NCBI GenBank assembly: GCA_004431415.1
Contig: QPMI01000204.1
Span: 83,501 to 147,500, forward strand
Origin: Cyanophora paradoxa
Lineage: Eukaryota; Glaucocystophyceae; Cyanophorales; Cyanophoraceae
Length of the DNA: 64,000 nucleotides
Direction of reading: 5' to 3'
This document shows, one piece after another, positions 44,242 to 54,140 of this stretch. Numbering within the stretch: the first letter of the stretch is position 1; every line of letters starts with the position of its first letter. A program made the translations under genes and the position numbers. Below the pieces are notes generated by a model. The model saw only the letters and a list, made by a program, of their open reading frames with translations. It had not been told where the DNA came from and did not search any database.

Positions 44242-46685
44242 ATGGCAGCCTTCGTATGTGCACTCCCCGGCGTGCGGGTGGCCCCGGACTGTCGTCCGGC
44301 AGTCCCCGCGCAGCTGCAGCGCGACTTCCTCGGGCAGCGTATGCTGGTGAGCGACAAGGGTCGGCTAGCTAGTGCAGCGTGCAGCTAGCTCTAAGCGCAT
44401 ATCCTCAAGGGCTGATCTGCGTGCGCAGCGGCGAGCGCGAGCGCACGGGACGCCCGATCGCAGATTCGAGTTCAACCTCGTCGCTTCAGCAGCGCCGGAA
44501 GGCGAGGTGAAGCGGGTAGCGCTGATAGCGCTGGGCTGTCCGAAAAATACTGTCGACGCTGAGGTCATGCTGGTGCGGGCTGAACTCTTGGCCTAGTCCA
44601 GGCCTAGACGATCGCTTCCTTGAGACGATCGCCCGAGAGCTCGCGTTTCTCCGCAGGGAGATCTTCACCGGAAGGGATTCGAGATCACTTCCGAAGTTGA
44701 CAAGGTGCGCTTGTACAACAAAGCCGACGGCAGCGCCTCGAAGCCTTCGATTCTGACAAGTTTTCTAACGCAGGCCGACTGCGTGATCATAAACACATGT
44801 GCTTTCGTCGAAGAGGCAAAGAACGAGAGCATCGAGGCGATCTTAGAAGCCGCGCAACTGAAGCAGGTCATCGATATCATACCCGAGTACATGGAAGAGC
44901 TTCTCATAAGAGCGCAGGCTGGAAACGTCCGGGGTGTAGTTGTGACGGGATGCCTCGCCCAGCGGTACAGTGGCGAGTTGGCGGAGGAGATTCCAGAGTC
45001 AGACGCTGTGGTTGGATTCGCCCACTGTAAGTTCGACCTCGGCCTCCGACGGATCGCCCCTCAGGCTGACTGCTCTCAGATGCGGACATTCCTAAAACAA
45101 TCGAAAAAATCTTGGAGGAGTCGGGCATTCGTGACAAATCGAAATCAGATTTCAAATCGAAATCGAAATTCTCCGGCCTTCCGGCTCGTCAGAACAGGAG
45201 AGTCGCTGTCGGCAGTGCCACCGTCGGGTTCAGGTTCGAGGCGCTGTTTTCCAACTTAAGCATCTGATCAATCTTGATATATATATGCAGGCCGGAGCAT
45301 GACCGCCTCCGCATCACTCCCCAGGTTCAGAGCTCTGATTTTTTTCAAGTTTGTCCTAACCCGAAGCAGCATACTGCATTTTTGAGAGTTGCGGAAGGCT
45401 GCGACCATGCGTGCACATTTTGTGCCATTCCTGGTTTCCGGTGCTTATTCTCCTTGGGATTACTCCCGTGCCCCCCATGACTCCAGCGTAGGGGAAAGTT
45501 TCGGTCAAAGCCTTGGGATGCTGTTCTCGACGAGGCGAAACGTCTTGTGGACTCCGGCGTCAAGGAACTCAACTTGATTGCAGAGGATACGAATCAATAT
45601 GGGATGGTAAAAATGAAAACGATAGTATGTACGATTCAAATGAAAGCCAGGCATATGATTCTTGCAACACGCAGGATTTTCCTTTGAGTGATGGCCGCCG
45701 ATTATCAGATTTGCTCCGGGCTTTAAACGAGCTGGAAGGCCTGACTTGGATCCGCATCCTCTACGCCTATCCTTCATATTTCAGTGAGGATCTGATCACG
45801 GCAATCGCTGAATTGCCGAAGGTGGTGAAGTACTTGGATATGCCCCTCCAACACATTTCTGGTCCTGCTTTTTCAAATTATGGGACTCTCGGGTCCTGAC
45901 AGCAGAGCATGCAGATGGAGTGCTCAAGAATATGAACAGGCCAGGTCGGTCTCACACTGAGAACCTCCTGAATCGACTCCGCGAAGGAATTCCAGGTGAT
46001 TCACACTCCGTAGATGAACGGGACTTCATCACTGATTCGCCATCAGGTCTTCGAATCAGGACGACGTTCATCGCAGGGTTCCCAGGGGAGACCGACGACG
46101 ACCACCGGTTCGATCGCTGTTGCCGATCAATTATTCGCCGCTAGGTTTTAAGATCAATGTGCAGCGAATTGTGTGAGTTCATCCAGGAGTTCAAGTTCGA
46201 AAGAGCCGGATTCTTCGCATATTCGGGTCCGTAGCACCCCATTGCCCCCTTGCGGGGGCCAACGGACAAGGCCACGGCAGAGGAGGACGGGACCCCGGCA
46301 GGCGATGGCACATTGGCATTGCCCCTGGTTCCTCAAGAGCTTCGAGATGCACGGCGGGATGAACTAGTCTCTATCCAGCAGCAAATCAGCGATTCTCTTG
46401 CCAAGCAAATGATGGGCCAGGAGGTGGAGCTGATGGTCGACGCTGTGATGGCTGATGGGTCTGGAGCATCCGTCGCTGCTCTGTGTCGCAGCACATTCGA
46501 TGCACCGGAGATAGACAACATCGTGGAGGTCTTTGCCTTGCTTTTTTCAATGCTGCTGCTGTTTCTTGATTGACAGCTTTCGCCAGGTCAAACAGCTCAG
46601 CAGGCCAGATGTCGAATCTGGCGATGTGATTACGGCTAGAATCATCGGGGCGTTGGACGGCGATCTTTTTGCTGAAATGAAGTAA
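44242..46685 (+). CDS. rimO: RimO-type radical SAM methylthiotransferase
   Basis: RimO adds a methylthio group to an aspartate of ribosomal protein S12. Exons give KRVALIALGCPKNTVDAEVM (cluster Cys 1), GDLHRKGFEITSEVDKADCV with IINTCAFVEEAKNESIE (Cys 2), VVVTGCLAQRYSGELAEEIP (Cys 3), then the radical-SAM motif LRVAEGCDHACTFCAIP (C-x3-C-x2-C). These are followed by SGVKELNLIAEDTNQYG, WIRILYAYPSYFSEDLITAI, VVKYLDMPLQHIS, and IRTTFIAGFPGETDDDH. The C-terminal TRAM domain ends GDVITARIIGALDGDLFAEM with TAA at 46,683-46,685. The ATG at 44,242 gives an Arg/Ala-rich leader that could be an organelle-targeting peptide, but it would need an unusually short 31-nt intron (44,347-44,377), so the start is uncertain. 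The gene is bacterial in family, presumably organelle-derived. Confidence 0.93.
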
Positions 46686-46687
46686 CG

Positions 46688-46770
46688 TTGCTAGCTAGCT
46701 GCATCTGTGAACTACGCCTGGAAAGGTGCAGCCGTCTCTGTTGCCAGCCTGGCCGACTGTTAAAGGGTAG
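46688..46770 (+). repeat. Repeat B, copy 3
   Basis: GCTAGCTAGCTGCATCTGTG begins a few bases after the RimO stop, in gene-sense orientation. It is a shorter variant (CCTGGAAAGGTGCAGCCG). Confidence 0.75.
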
Positions 46771-46773
46771 CGT

Positions 46774-47335
46774 GCATTTCAGATATACACACGCGTTATC
46801 TGGACTAGCCCAGTAGCTGTTCGGGCTAGCAGTATACGCTGCAGCTGAGCAATCATTCGGGTTCTCTCTGATAGGCAACTCGGCATCGAGATCGAAATCG
46901 AAACGGAGGGGTCGAAATCGAAGTCTAAGCCTTCCGTATGCTCTACAGGACTAGGCGTGCGGGCCTTGCCGGAGGGCTCGCCTGTTCGCCGCCACTGAGG
47001 GCCGCTAAGGGAGAGGAATACAGCCTCCCCCGCTCCCGCAAGGGGCACAGAAGGTGGAGCCGCCTCGCACTGCAGAAAAGCTGGGGCGAGTGGGGGCGCC
47101 CTCGAGCTCGTGGTGGCGAACGGGTGATCCCTCCGGCAAGGTCCGCACGCCTAGTCCTGTAGAGCAATAGAATTAATATTAGATTTCGATTTCGACCCCT
47201 CGGTCACCGGGTTTCGATTTCGATCTCGACGTCAAGTTGCCTATCCGAGAGAGCCCAGTGGATTGCTCAGCGTACACTGCTAGCCCGAACAGCTGTGGGG
47301 CTAGTCCAGATAACGCGTGTGTATATCTGAAATGC
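46774..47335. repeat. Repeat A fold-back copy
   Basis: Two arms of about 210 bp face each other (46,774-46,985 and 47,125-47,335). Both outer ends carry the CAGATA/TATCTG hairpin and GCATTTC/GAAATGC termini. The centre is inner repeat A sequence. It lies between the convergent RimO gene and the minus-strand gene ending at 47,695. Confidence 0.8.
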
Positions 47336-47694
47336 CATGATGCAGCATAGTCTTCGCAAGTTAGCTAGTTCGTGTCCAGACGTAAGCTTGATGCATATGC
47401 TGTCCAAACTGACAGTACTGGTCTGTTCAGATCGTCAAAGCCACTAGCCGCCTAGGCCTGGCACATTGTCCAAAGAATGTTCTGTTCAGATGAAAGCGCC
47501 TCAAATCTAAGAACTAGTACATATACAATACTGTACAATTCAAGCGAGAATCTGAAACTATGGATTTGAAACTACAAGGGATGACAAAGCAAAAGCTTTA
47601 CTTAGCAAAAGGTTTGCGACTAAAACAACAAATTATCGTGGGATGACAAAAGAAAGGGGGGGAGAGAATAGAGCGTGGAGGCAGAAAACCAGCT
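47336..47694. other. Intergenic, AT-rich
   Basis: I see no gene. It is less GC-rich than its flanks and may contain the 3' untranslated region of the minus-strand gene. Confidence 0.4.
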
Positions 47695-49025
47695 CTAGCG
47701 TGATGCTTGAGAAGAGGTTCTTAGCGTTCCTGGACGGCTGTGGCGAACAAAGGCAAGTTGCAGTTGCCGCATATTCCTTTCCAAGCGCTCCTGATCACTT
47801 TCCTTCAAAGCAGCCACGAATCCTGGCCGGTATGCAGGGGTCGATGCGTGTGCTGATGCGATGCCATCGGCTGGTGGAGCTTCTTGAGCCAGATGAAGAC
47901 AGCCAGATTCAATGCCGGCATACGCGAAGTGGCGTGCACAGAAGGGGACGTCGAAGTATGCAACTTTGAAAGTGTCAGGGTCCACGAACGCCTGCCGGAC
48001 GAACACTTCCCCGGTGTTGCTCTGTACATAGCACGGCTGGAACCGGTGCAAGAAAAGATTGTCCAGCAATGTCATGAAGAACTTTGCCAGACTCAACGCT
48101 CTGATGTCCGTCTTTTCAACCTGCAAGACAGTTAACATTAGAAAGCGCTCCCGAAATCTAGAGTTCTGTGAGCCTTGCTGACCTGCTCAAATGCATAGGA
48201 CCCAGCACCCGCAGAGCCGGCAGGGACGTCGAAGCGAATACACAGGCGCGAGCTTTTCCTGCTCAGGCAGGAAGGCATGATCAGACTCTGAGAGGCAGCA
48301 CAGAGGAAATCAAAGCCACAAAAGCACTTCGAGACTGATGCAAAGCACTCGTTCTGAATGGTGGGTAGTTCAACGTGGGCCATCACCGTGCCTAAATGCG
48401 ACGATGAGGCTTGCGTGATGGAGGGTGACGTGAAAATCAATCTCTTGTGTGTCAGCCAGACATCTCCGGTCGCTTCGATATCAAGGTGCCCTTTTGATCC
48501 AGCTCTCTTCGAATACTGCAGCATCTTCACCTGCGTGGAACTCATGAATTCCGCTCTGTGCCATGTTTCGAGGGTCTGATTACCTTCTGAACCATGTAAA
48601 AGCGCCCCTCGCCCGGCGCAGGAGGAAACGGGAGCGAGAGGGGCCCCGAGAAGCCTGGCCCTACCCTAGTGGAAGGGGGCACGGCGCCGCGATTTGCGTC
48701 GGCCTGTTCGAAATCAGCTGGGGCGCACAGTGTCTGCACAGTGTGGGCGCACAGTCACCGAGTTCTGATGAGCGGGCGGAGGAAGCGCGAATGGCGAAGG
48801 CCTCAAAGGCGTCCCATCGTGCCCCGGCTGAAGCGAGAAAAGCTGGGGCGAGTGGGAGGGCGAGTGGAATACGGATCCGGAGGTTGACGCCGACGATGTC
48901 GCTGGCGACGTCGGCGACGTCCTCGACCTGAATGACGTTGCGTCATCTCTAGCTGGGCTCGCCGACCGGTCAGAACTGTCGTCATTGTCGCGCGACAGGG
49001 AGAGAGCGTTTCTGAGAAACTCCAT
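47695..49025 (-). CDS. Unrecognised protein, possible GRAM/PH-like domain
   Basis: The ATG at 49,023-49,025 starts MEFLRNALSLSRDNDDSSDR, followed by a Ser/Pro-rich disordered region. A splice near 48,760 leads to a segment ending PGEGRFYMV. The next block (SSTQVKMLQYSKRAGSKGHL, then GDVWLTHKRLIFTSP, VMAHVELPTIQNE) has the alternating pattern of a GRAM or PH-like domain, as in WBP2-type proteins, but the similarity is weak. After an intron the C-terminal exon reads VEKTDIRALSLAKFFMTLLD and AFVDPDTFKVAYFDVPF and ends at TAG 47,695. The family is not identified. The exon chain is plausible but the splice phase at about 48,580 was not settled. Confidence 0.5.
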
Positions 49026-49309
49026 AACTGCCGCTCAGCTGGGCGTACGTAGTGCGGAAACTTGCTACTAAGCAGACGTCCGCAGAATGACAGCAATGAC
49101 GCCGGGCGAGCCTGCGTCCGGGCTGCGCTGCGTCGGGCCGATCAAATAAACCGTATGTTTATATGTACCCCTTGATATGCACATTGATGATGCACATTGT
49201 TGCACATTGTATGTACTGATTTGCTCAATAAACCGCTTTTAGTTTGATGCACATTGATAACACTGGCATACTAGCCGCGGACAACGCAGGCTAGAAGCGG
49301 CGGTGCTAA
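49026..49309. other. Intergenic with TTGATGCACATTG repeats
   Basis: A short motif (GATGCACATTGATGATGCAC and variants) recurs four times between about 49,175 and 49,262. No gene is seen. Confidence 0.5.
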
Positions 49310-49766
49310 CTACGGGGGCGAGAAGCCGCGGACGACGCAGGCAGGGCCCTCTGAAGGGGGGCGCGCAACTTCCCCCTGGGGGTTCCTACAAACTACGATG
49401 GGGGGGGGGGGGCCTGCCGTGGCGGGGCCCGCAGGCGACGACGGAGGAGGTAGGCCCAGGGAGGAAGCGACGCCAGGGGCAAGCTCGGCGTCATCCACAT
49501 CAATGATGACTTGGGGAGAGCCTGCATCATCGATAGCAGCATCGAAAACGGAGTCCGGTGCCGGCCGCGGGGCGCCGGCGCCGGCCGCCGGGGCATGCGC
49601 AGCTGCAGCCGGCGCCGGAGAGCGGGGCGGCCCGAGCGGGGCGAGCCGCACGGGCTTCATCCTCCGCCCCGCGTCCACGCCGGAGAAGAAGCGCAGGGCG
49701 ATGTTCCTGCGGGAAGAATTAGAGTTGCGATTACGATCAGAATTACGATTACTATCAGAAGTTTAG
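49310..49766. other. GC-rich segment open on both strands
   Basis: A minus-strand frame (49,310-49,678) contains SVFDAAIDDAGSPQVIIDVD, which is unusually acidic and varied for random GC-rich DNA. A plus-strand frame (49,398-49,766) is Gly/Ala-rich. Neither is recognisable and only one can be real. The minus frame is the better candidate. Confidence 0.25.
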
Positions 49767-49849
49767 GGTTTTTGGGGGCGCTAAGGGGGCCACCATGGCC
49801 AGAAACTAGGGCTACGATTACGATCAGAATTACGGTCGGAATTACGATC

Positions 49850-49889
49850 GGGGCGTCGGCCCGCGCCCGCGGCCGCGGGCCGACGCCCC
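49850..49889. repeat. Perfect GC-rich hairpin, 16-bp stem
   Basis: The left arm GGGGCGTCGGCCCGCG pairs exactly with CGCGGGCCGACGCCCC across an 8-nt loop. It follows runs of GATTACGATCAGAATTACG. Confidence 0.95.
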
Positions 49890-50084
49890 GCGGCCCCGGC
49901 CGGCGCCGCGGCCACTGCCGCTTCCGAAGTTGGCGAGGAAGGTTCGGTTAACGTTGCCGAGCGGTTCGGGCTGCATGTCCGAGCCGGCCGTCGTGCCTAT
50001 GGCCTGTAGGCTGAGTTACGTTGCCGAGTCGCCGACTCAAGGTAGACTCCCTCCTTAGTTTGATGCGTTCAGCATAGACAGAGC

Positions 50085-50600
50085 TAGCTAGCTGTGTACT
50101 ATGCCTGTCTGGGCTACGCATAGGAAGGTGCGGTCCTCGCCGTTGCCGGCCCGGCCGTTGCCCCCCCGAGGCCCGTAAGGGGAGTACTACGGTAACGCTC
50201 CACCCCCGTAAGGGGAGTAACGCTCCACCCCCGCGGTGAAAGCCCGCGCGCGCGAGGAGGCGGTACGTTTACACGGAATGCAAACGCGCTCGATGACCGT
50301 ACGCGCGCATGTCGCACGGCCGCACCGAGGGGGTGTTCATCTGCGCCTGCGTTGTGAAAGCTGGTGCGCGCGTCAGTGTGCGCAAGTGCCGCTGAAACAT
50401 TGACGGTGCAGTACAGTACCTCGGCCTAGACGTATGCGGCTGGGATTGATATCGGCGTGGCTAGCGCTGGTTTGTTGTGCGTGCAGGGGTACGCATGAGA
50501 ACTCGTCCAACTTTCATCCAACTTTCGTCCAACTCTCGTCCAATTGGTACTTTCGTCCAACTTTCGTCGAAATTGGCCATGGTACTTTTGACCTGCCGTT
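50085..50600 (+). repeat. Repeat B copy 4 and short tandem repeat
   Basis: 50,085-50,245 is a repeat B copy (CTGTCTGGGCTACGCATAGG) with the GTAAGGGGAGTA block doubled. 50,505-50,580 is an imperfect tandem array of TTCGTCCAACT. No gene is seen. Confidence 0.75.
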
Positions 50601-50602
50601 AG

Positions 50603-50787
50603 TTTGATGCACCGGAGATTGACAACATTGTGGAGGTTTTTGCCTTGCTTTTTTCAGTGCTGCTGCTATTTTGTGACAAACGCTGGCAGGTCAAACAGCT
50701 TAGCAGGCCAGATGTGGATTCTGGTGATGTGATTAGGGCTAGAATCATCGGGGCGTTAGACGGCTATCTGTTTGCTGAAATGAAGTA
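50603..50787 (+). pseudogene. Copy of the RimO 3' end
   Basis: This repeats the last RimO exons, the intron between them and the stop (…GALDGYLFAEMK with TAA). It continues into repeat B (50,789-50,895) as in the source locus. Upstream exons are absent. Retained intron sequence shows DNA-level copying. Confidence 0.9.
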
Positions 50788-50944
50788 ACGCTGCTAGCTA
50801 GCTGCATCTGTGAACTACGCCTGGAAAGGTGCAGCCGAGTCTGTTGCCAGCCTGGCCACTCCCCCCCTAGACTGTAAAGGGTAGCGCTCCACTCACGCCA
50901 AGGCCGAGGCTGTACATGTGCTCGTGACAGGCTTTGTGACAGGT

Positions 50945-51499
50945 TTGCGCTCTTCAGCGAGCAGCATCCATATTGGGGTAACAGTGCGCTCTAGATCTCT
51001 GCGATCATCAGCATCGGATATCGATCTGCCATAACTTAGTAAGACTCTGAGACTTCGATTTGATTTCGGAAGATTTGATTTCGATCTGACCCGTCGCCGA
51101 GTCGACGGCGACCGCGCCCAGTTCCGCGACCCTCAGGGCCTCACGGATCGTGACGGCCACAGTTCCAGAGCCGCCCCCTTCTGACGCATGCGCAGTGCGA
51201 TGCATATGCGGCTCCACCTTCTGCTCCCCTCATGGGAGCGGGGGAGGCTGTATTCCTCTCCCTTAGTGGCCCTCAGTGGCGGCGAACGGGCGAGCCCTCC
51301 GGCAAGGCCCGCACGCCTAGTCCTGTAGAGCATACGGAAGGCTTAGACTTCGATTTCGACCCCTCGGTTTCGATTTCGATTTCGATCTCGAGGCCGAGTT
51401 GCCTATCAGAGAGAGCCCGTATGATTGCTCAGCGTATACTGCTAGCCCGAACAGCTACTGGGCTAGTTCAGATATCGTGTGTGTCATATCTGAAATGCA
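50945..51499 (+). repeat. Repeat A, copy with extended hairpin
   Basis: The copy starts GCGCTCTTCAGCGAGCAGCA-like sequence and ends TTCAGATAT...ATATCTGAAATGC. Here the terminal stem is 9 bp (TTCAGATAT/ATATCTGAA) because both arms changed together. Confidence 0.85.
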
Positions 51500-51832
51500 G
51501 CTGGGCTTAGGTCGGACGTCTTTGATTACGACTGCGATTAGGGGCTTCATCATGATGACTGAGCTGCACACGACGACGCGATGCTGCAACTTTGGCAAAC
51601 AGGAACTCCCACCACCCAAGAACGACGACACGATGCTGCACACGACAGGGGCACGGCCTAGGCTGTCACGGGGGTGGAGAGTTACTCCCCTTACGGGCCT
51701 CGGGGGGGAACGGCCAGGCCGGCAATGGCGAGGGCCGCAACCTCCTATGTGTAGCCCAGACAGGCGTATAGTTCACAGATGCAGCCAGCTAGCCACTAGC
51801 GTACATCACATGTCTACGCTGAACGCACTTCC
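51500..51832 (-). repeat. Shared segment and repeat B, copy 5
   Basis: 51,500-51,640 is shared with 27,255-27,370. 51,640-51,832 is repeat B on the minus strand, ending TGCGTTCAGCGTAGACATGT, 22 bp beyond the CFAP119 stop, in gene-sense orientation. Confidence 0.75.
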
Positions 51833-51853
51833 GTCGCACATTCAGCTTCTCGT

Positions 51854-53083
51854 TTACTTCTTCCCTGCTGGCTTCTTCAAAGGCTCCTCCATCTTGACCT
51901 GCCTTGGATTAGCACTGGATCGATATCTGCTCCAGACACCATGCACACACCTCGAATTCAGAAAGCTTCTCCATGAACTGGCCAGCGCTCTTGGCGATCT
52001 CACTTGCAATCTGACGTTGGACATTTGTTTCAAATCTCAAGTACATAAATTTTTCACAAACCTGTTCCCGGATGACAGCCAAGTGTGAGCTGACGGCTGC
52101 ATTGATGACTTCTTGCATGCCTTGGCCTCCCACTGCGTCCGGATTTGAGAGGCGGAAGGCGGTAGAAAAAATTGGAGTCACCTTGAGCTTCTTTCAATTT
52201 CTCGACAGCTGCTTCGCGCTCTGCAGCAGCGATTGCCTCGTAATCTGGAGGTGGCTTGGGCAACCACTCGGGAACTGTAAAGAGTAAGCGTCTGGAGTTC
52301 TCGGTTTTGGTAAATGGGTCATTTATACCTCCCTCCGATAGGGGCGGAAAAAATGGAGGAAGCTCCACAAGTGTATCAGTTGAATCAACGTCCAGGACTG
52401 GCAGGCGTGTAAACGCGTGCTGGTAGAGCTTGAAGTGCCTGTAGTACCTGCAGGCCGGCAATTGTTTTTGTATAAAAAAGCAAAAACGAACAAACTGCCA
52501 GATTGCACGTGTCTACAACGTAGTCTGTTATGAGTTTGACGTCGGGCAGGCTGAAAAGGCCAACGCTGAAGGGTGGTCGCTGTACGCTGTGGCGGATAAG
52601 AAGGGACTGAAAGAACTCGAAGCTCTTCTTCAGCCCGAGATTTTCCTCTGCAGAAGTGTTAGAGGCGCGAAACTCGAGGTGAAGCTACAGGCACCTTCTA
52701 GCTTCGCGTGGTTAGCTTTGACGATGGAGAAGAACGCCGACGTCTTCTCGACGGAAAACTCGAAATCCTTTGCGGCCGTGCGGCCTGTCAAGGGGGGGAG
52801 GCGAGTTTGGCGGCTAACGGTAATGACAGCGCGTGGCCATGCAAAAGGATATCGGAGCGTGTGCAGGTAGAGATCGAGCACCACGTCCTCCCTAGAGAGC
52901 GGCGCAGGACGCCTGAGCCCCACGTACTCCGCTAGCAAGCTGCAAGCCGCTAGCATCAGAGTGCAAGATGCGTGCGAAAACATATGGCGCCGCGCACGCG
53001 ATACCCTCTTCCGAGTAGAGTTTGCCCTCCAGTGACTGCAGCTGCGAGACGGAGAGGTCCGACCAGACCAGCGACCCCGCCAT
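51854..53083 (-). CDS. CFAP119: CFAP119 / CCDC189 axonemal protein
   Basis: This is a protein of motile cilia; human CCDC189 is needed for sperm flagella. Exon 1 (from the ATG at 53,081-53,083) reads MAGSLVWSDLSVSQLQSLEG, then KLYSEE. Exon 2 reads AACSLLAEYVGLRRPAPLS, REDVVLDLYLHTLRYPFA. Then come KDFEFSVEKTSAFFSIVKAN, FSLPDVKLITDYVVDT, and YYRHFKLYQHAFTRLPVLDV, matching the human order ([39 protein letters not shown]). The C-terminal helical exons give EWLPKPPPDYEAIAAAEREA, SSHLAVIREQ and SAGQFMEKLSEFE, ending KKPAGKK with TAA at 51,854. Its 5' part (exons 1-2) lies inside the tandem duplication. This gene is the best evidence that the organism is flagellated. Confidence 0.85.
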
Positions 53084-54140
53084 GTAGCTAGGCCAGAGCG
53101 CGCCAACGATCTTAAGCTCAAGGTACTATAGCTATGCACAAGCGCGCCAGCTAGCTATAGCTAAAGGTGGCACAAGCTTAAAGCCCTAGACTTGAGGTCA
53201 AGCCATCACGGCTTGAGGACATCACCGAACCGTCGACGGCTTGGTTGAACTCTAGATAATTTTAACTACGTATACGTATACATGCATCCGTTTACGTACA
53301 TCTACATGTACACGTTCACCTCACCGACCGGCCAGGCCGCCCTTCGAGTCGACTCGCCCCGGGCCCCGTAACTTATAATTAGTAAAAATGCAATAGTGGC
53401 CTCGAGCTCGGCCGCCGGCGCCGGCCGCGGGCCTCGAGCTCGTCGTCCAACCTAGGGCCTCTTATCGTAATCGCAATCAAAGACGTCCATTTTCGCTGTC
53501 TGCTAAACATTCGAAGTTCAGCTCTTCTGTGATATGTGGCGATTCGCAGGAGCCAGGAGCCATCTTCTGCAAGTCATCACTGAGTCACCAACTTCTCGCG
53601 AATCTGATCATGAGAACAAGTCTGAGGGCTGAGTGAGAATCTGAGGCTGACAGACTTTGACTTTGATCTCAGAGTCTGAGGCTGACAGACTTTGACTATG
53701 ATTTGGAGGCTGGCTCTGATCTCAGAGGCGGGGGGGGGGGGGGGGGACCGTCGGACCCTCACGGATCGTGACGGCCACAGTTCGATTCCAGCGCCGCCCC
53801 CTTTTTGACGCAGTGCGATGCGCGCGGCTCCACCTTCTGCGCCCCTCGCGGGAGCGGGGGAGGCTGTATTCCTCTCCCTTAGCGGCCCTCATTCGGCGGC
53901 GAACGGGCGAGCCCTCCGGCAAGGCCCGACCCGCACGCTTATATTAGTCCTGTAGAGCATACGGAAGGCTTCGATTTCGATTTCGACCCCTCGGTTTCGA
54001 TTTGGATCTCGAGGCCCTGAGGCCGAGTTGCCTACCAGAGAGAACCCGAATGATTGCTCAGCGTATACTGCTAGCCCGAACAGCTACTGGGCTAGTCCAG
54101 ATAACGCGTGATGTATATCTGAAATACATTATCAAGTCTT
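53084..54140. repeat. Intergenic part of unit 1, including repeat A
   Basis: 53,505-53,605 matches 5,283-5,385. A G17 tract is at about 53,730. Repeat A (53,745-54,126) ends with both hairpins 15 bp from the stop of the Pro-rich gene. The same layout recurs 3,013 bp later (repeat A at 56,758-57,139). Confidence 0.8.
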
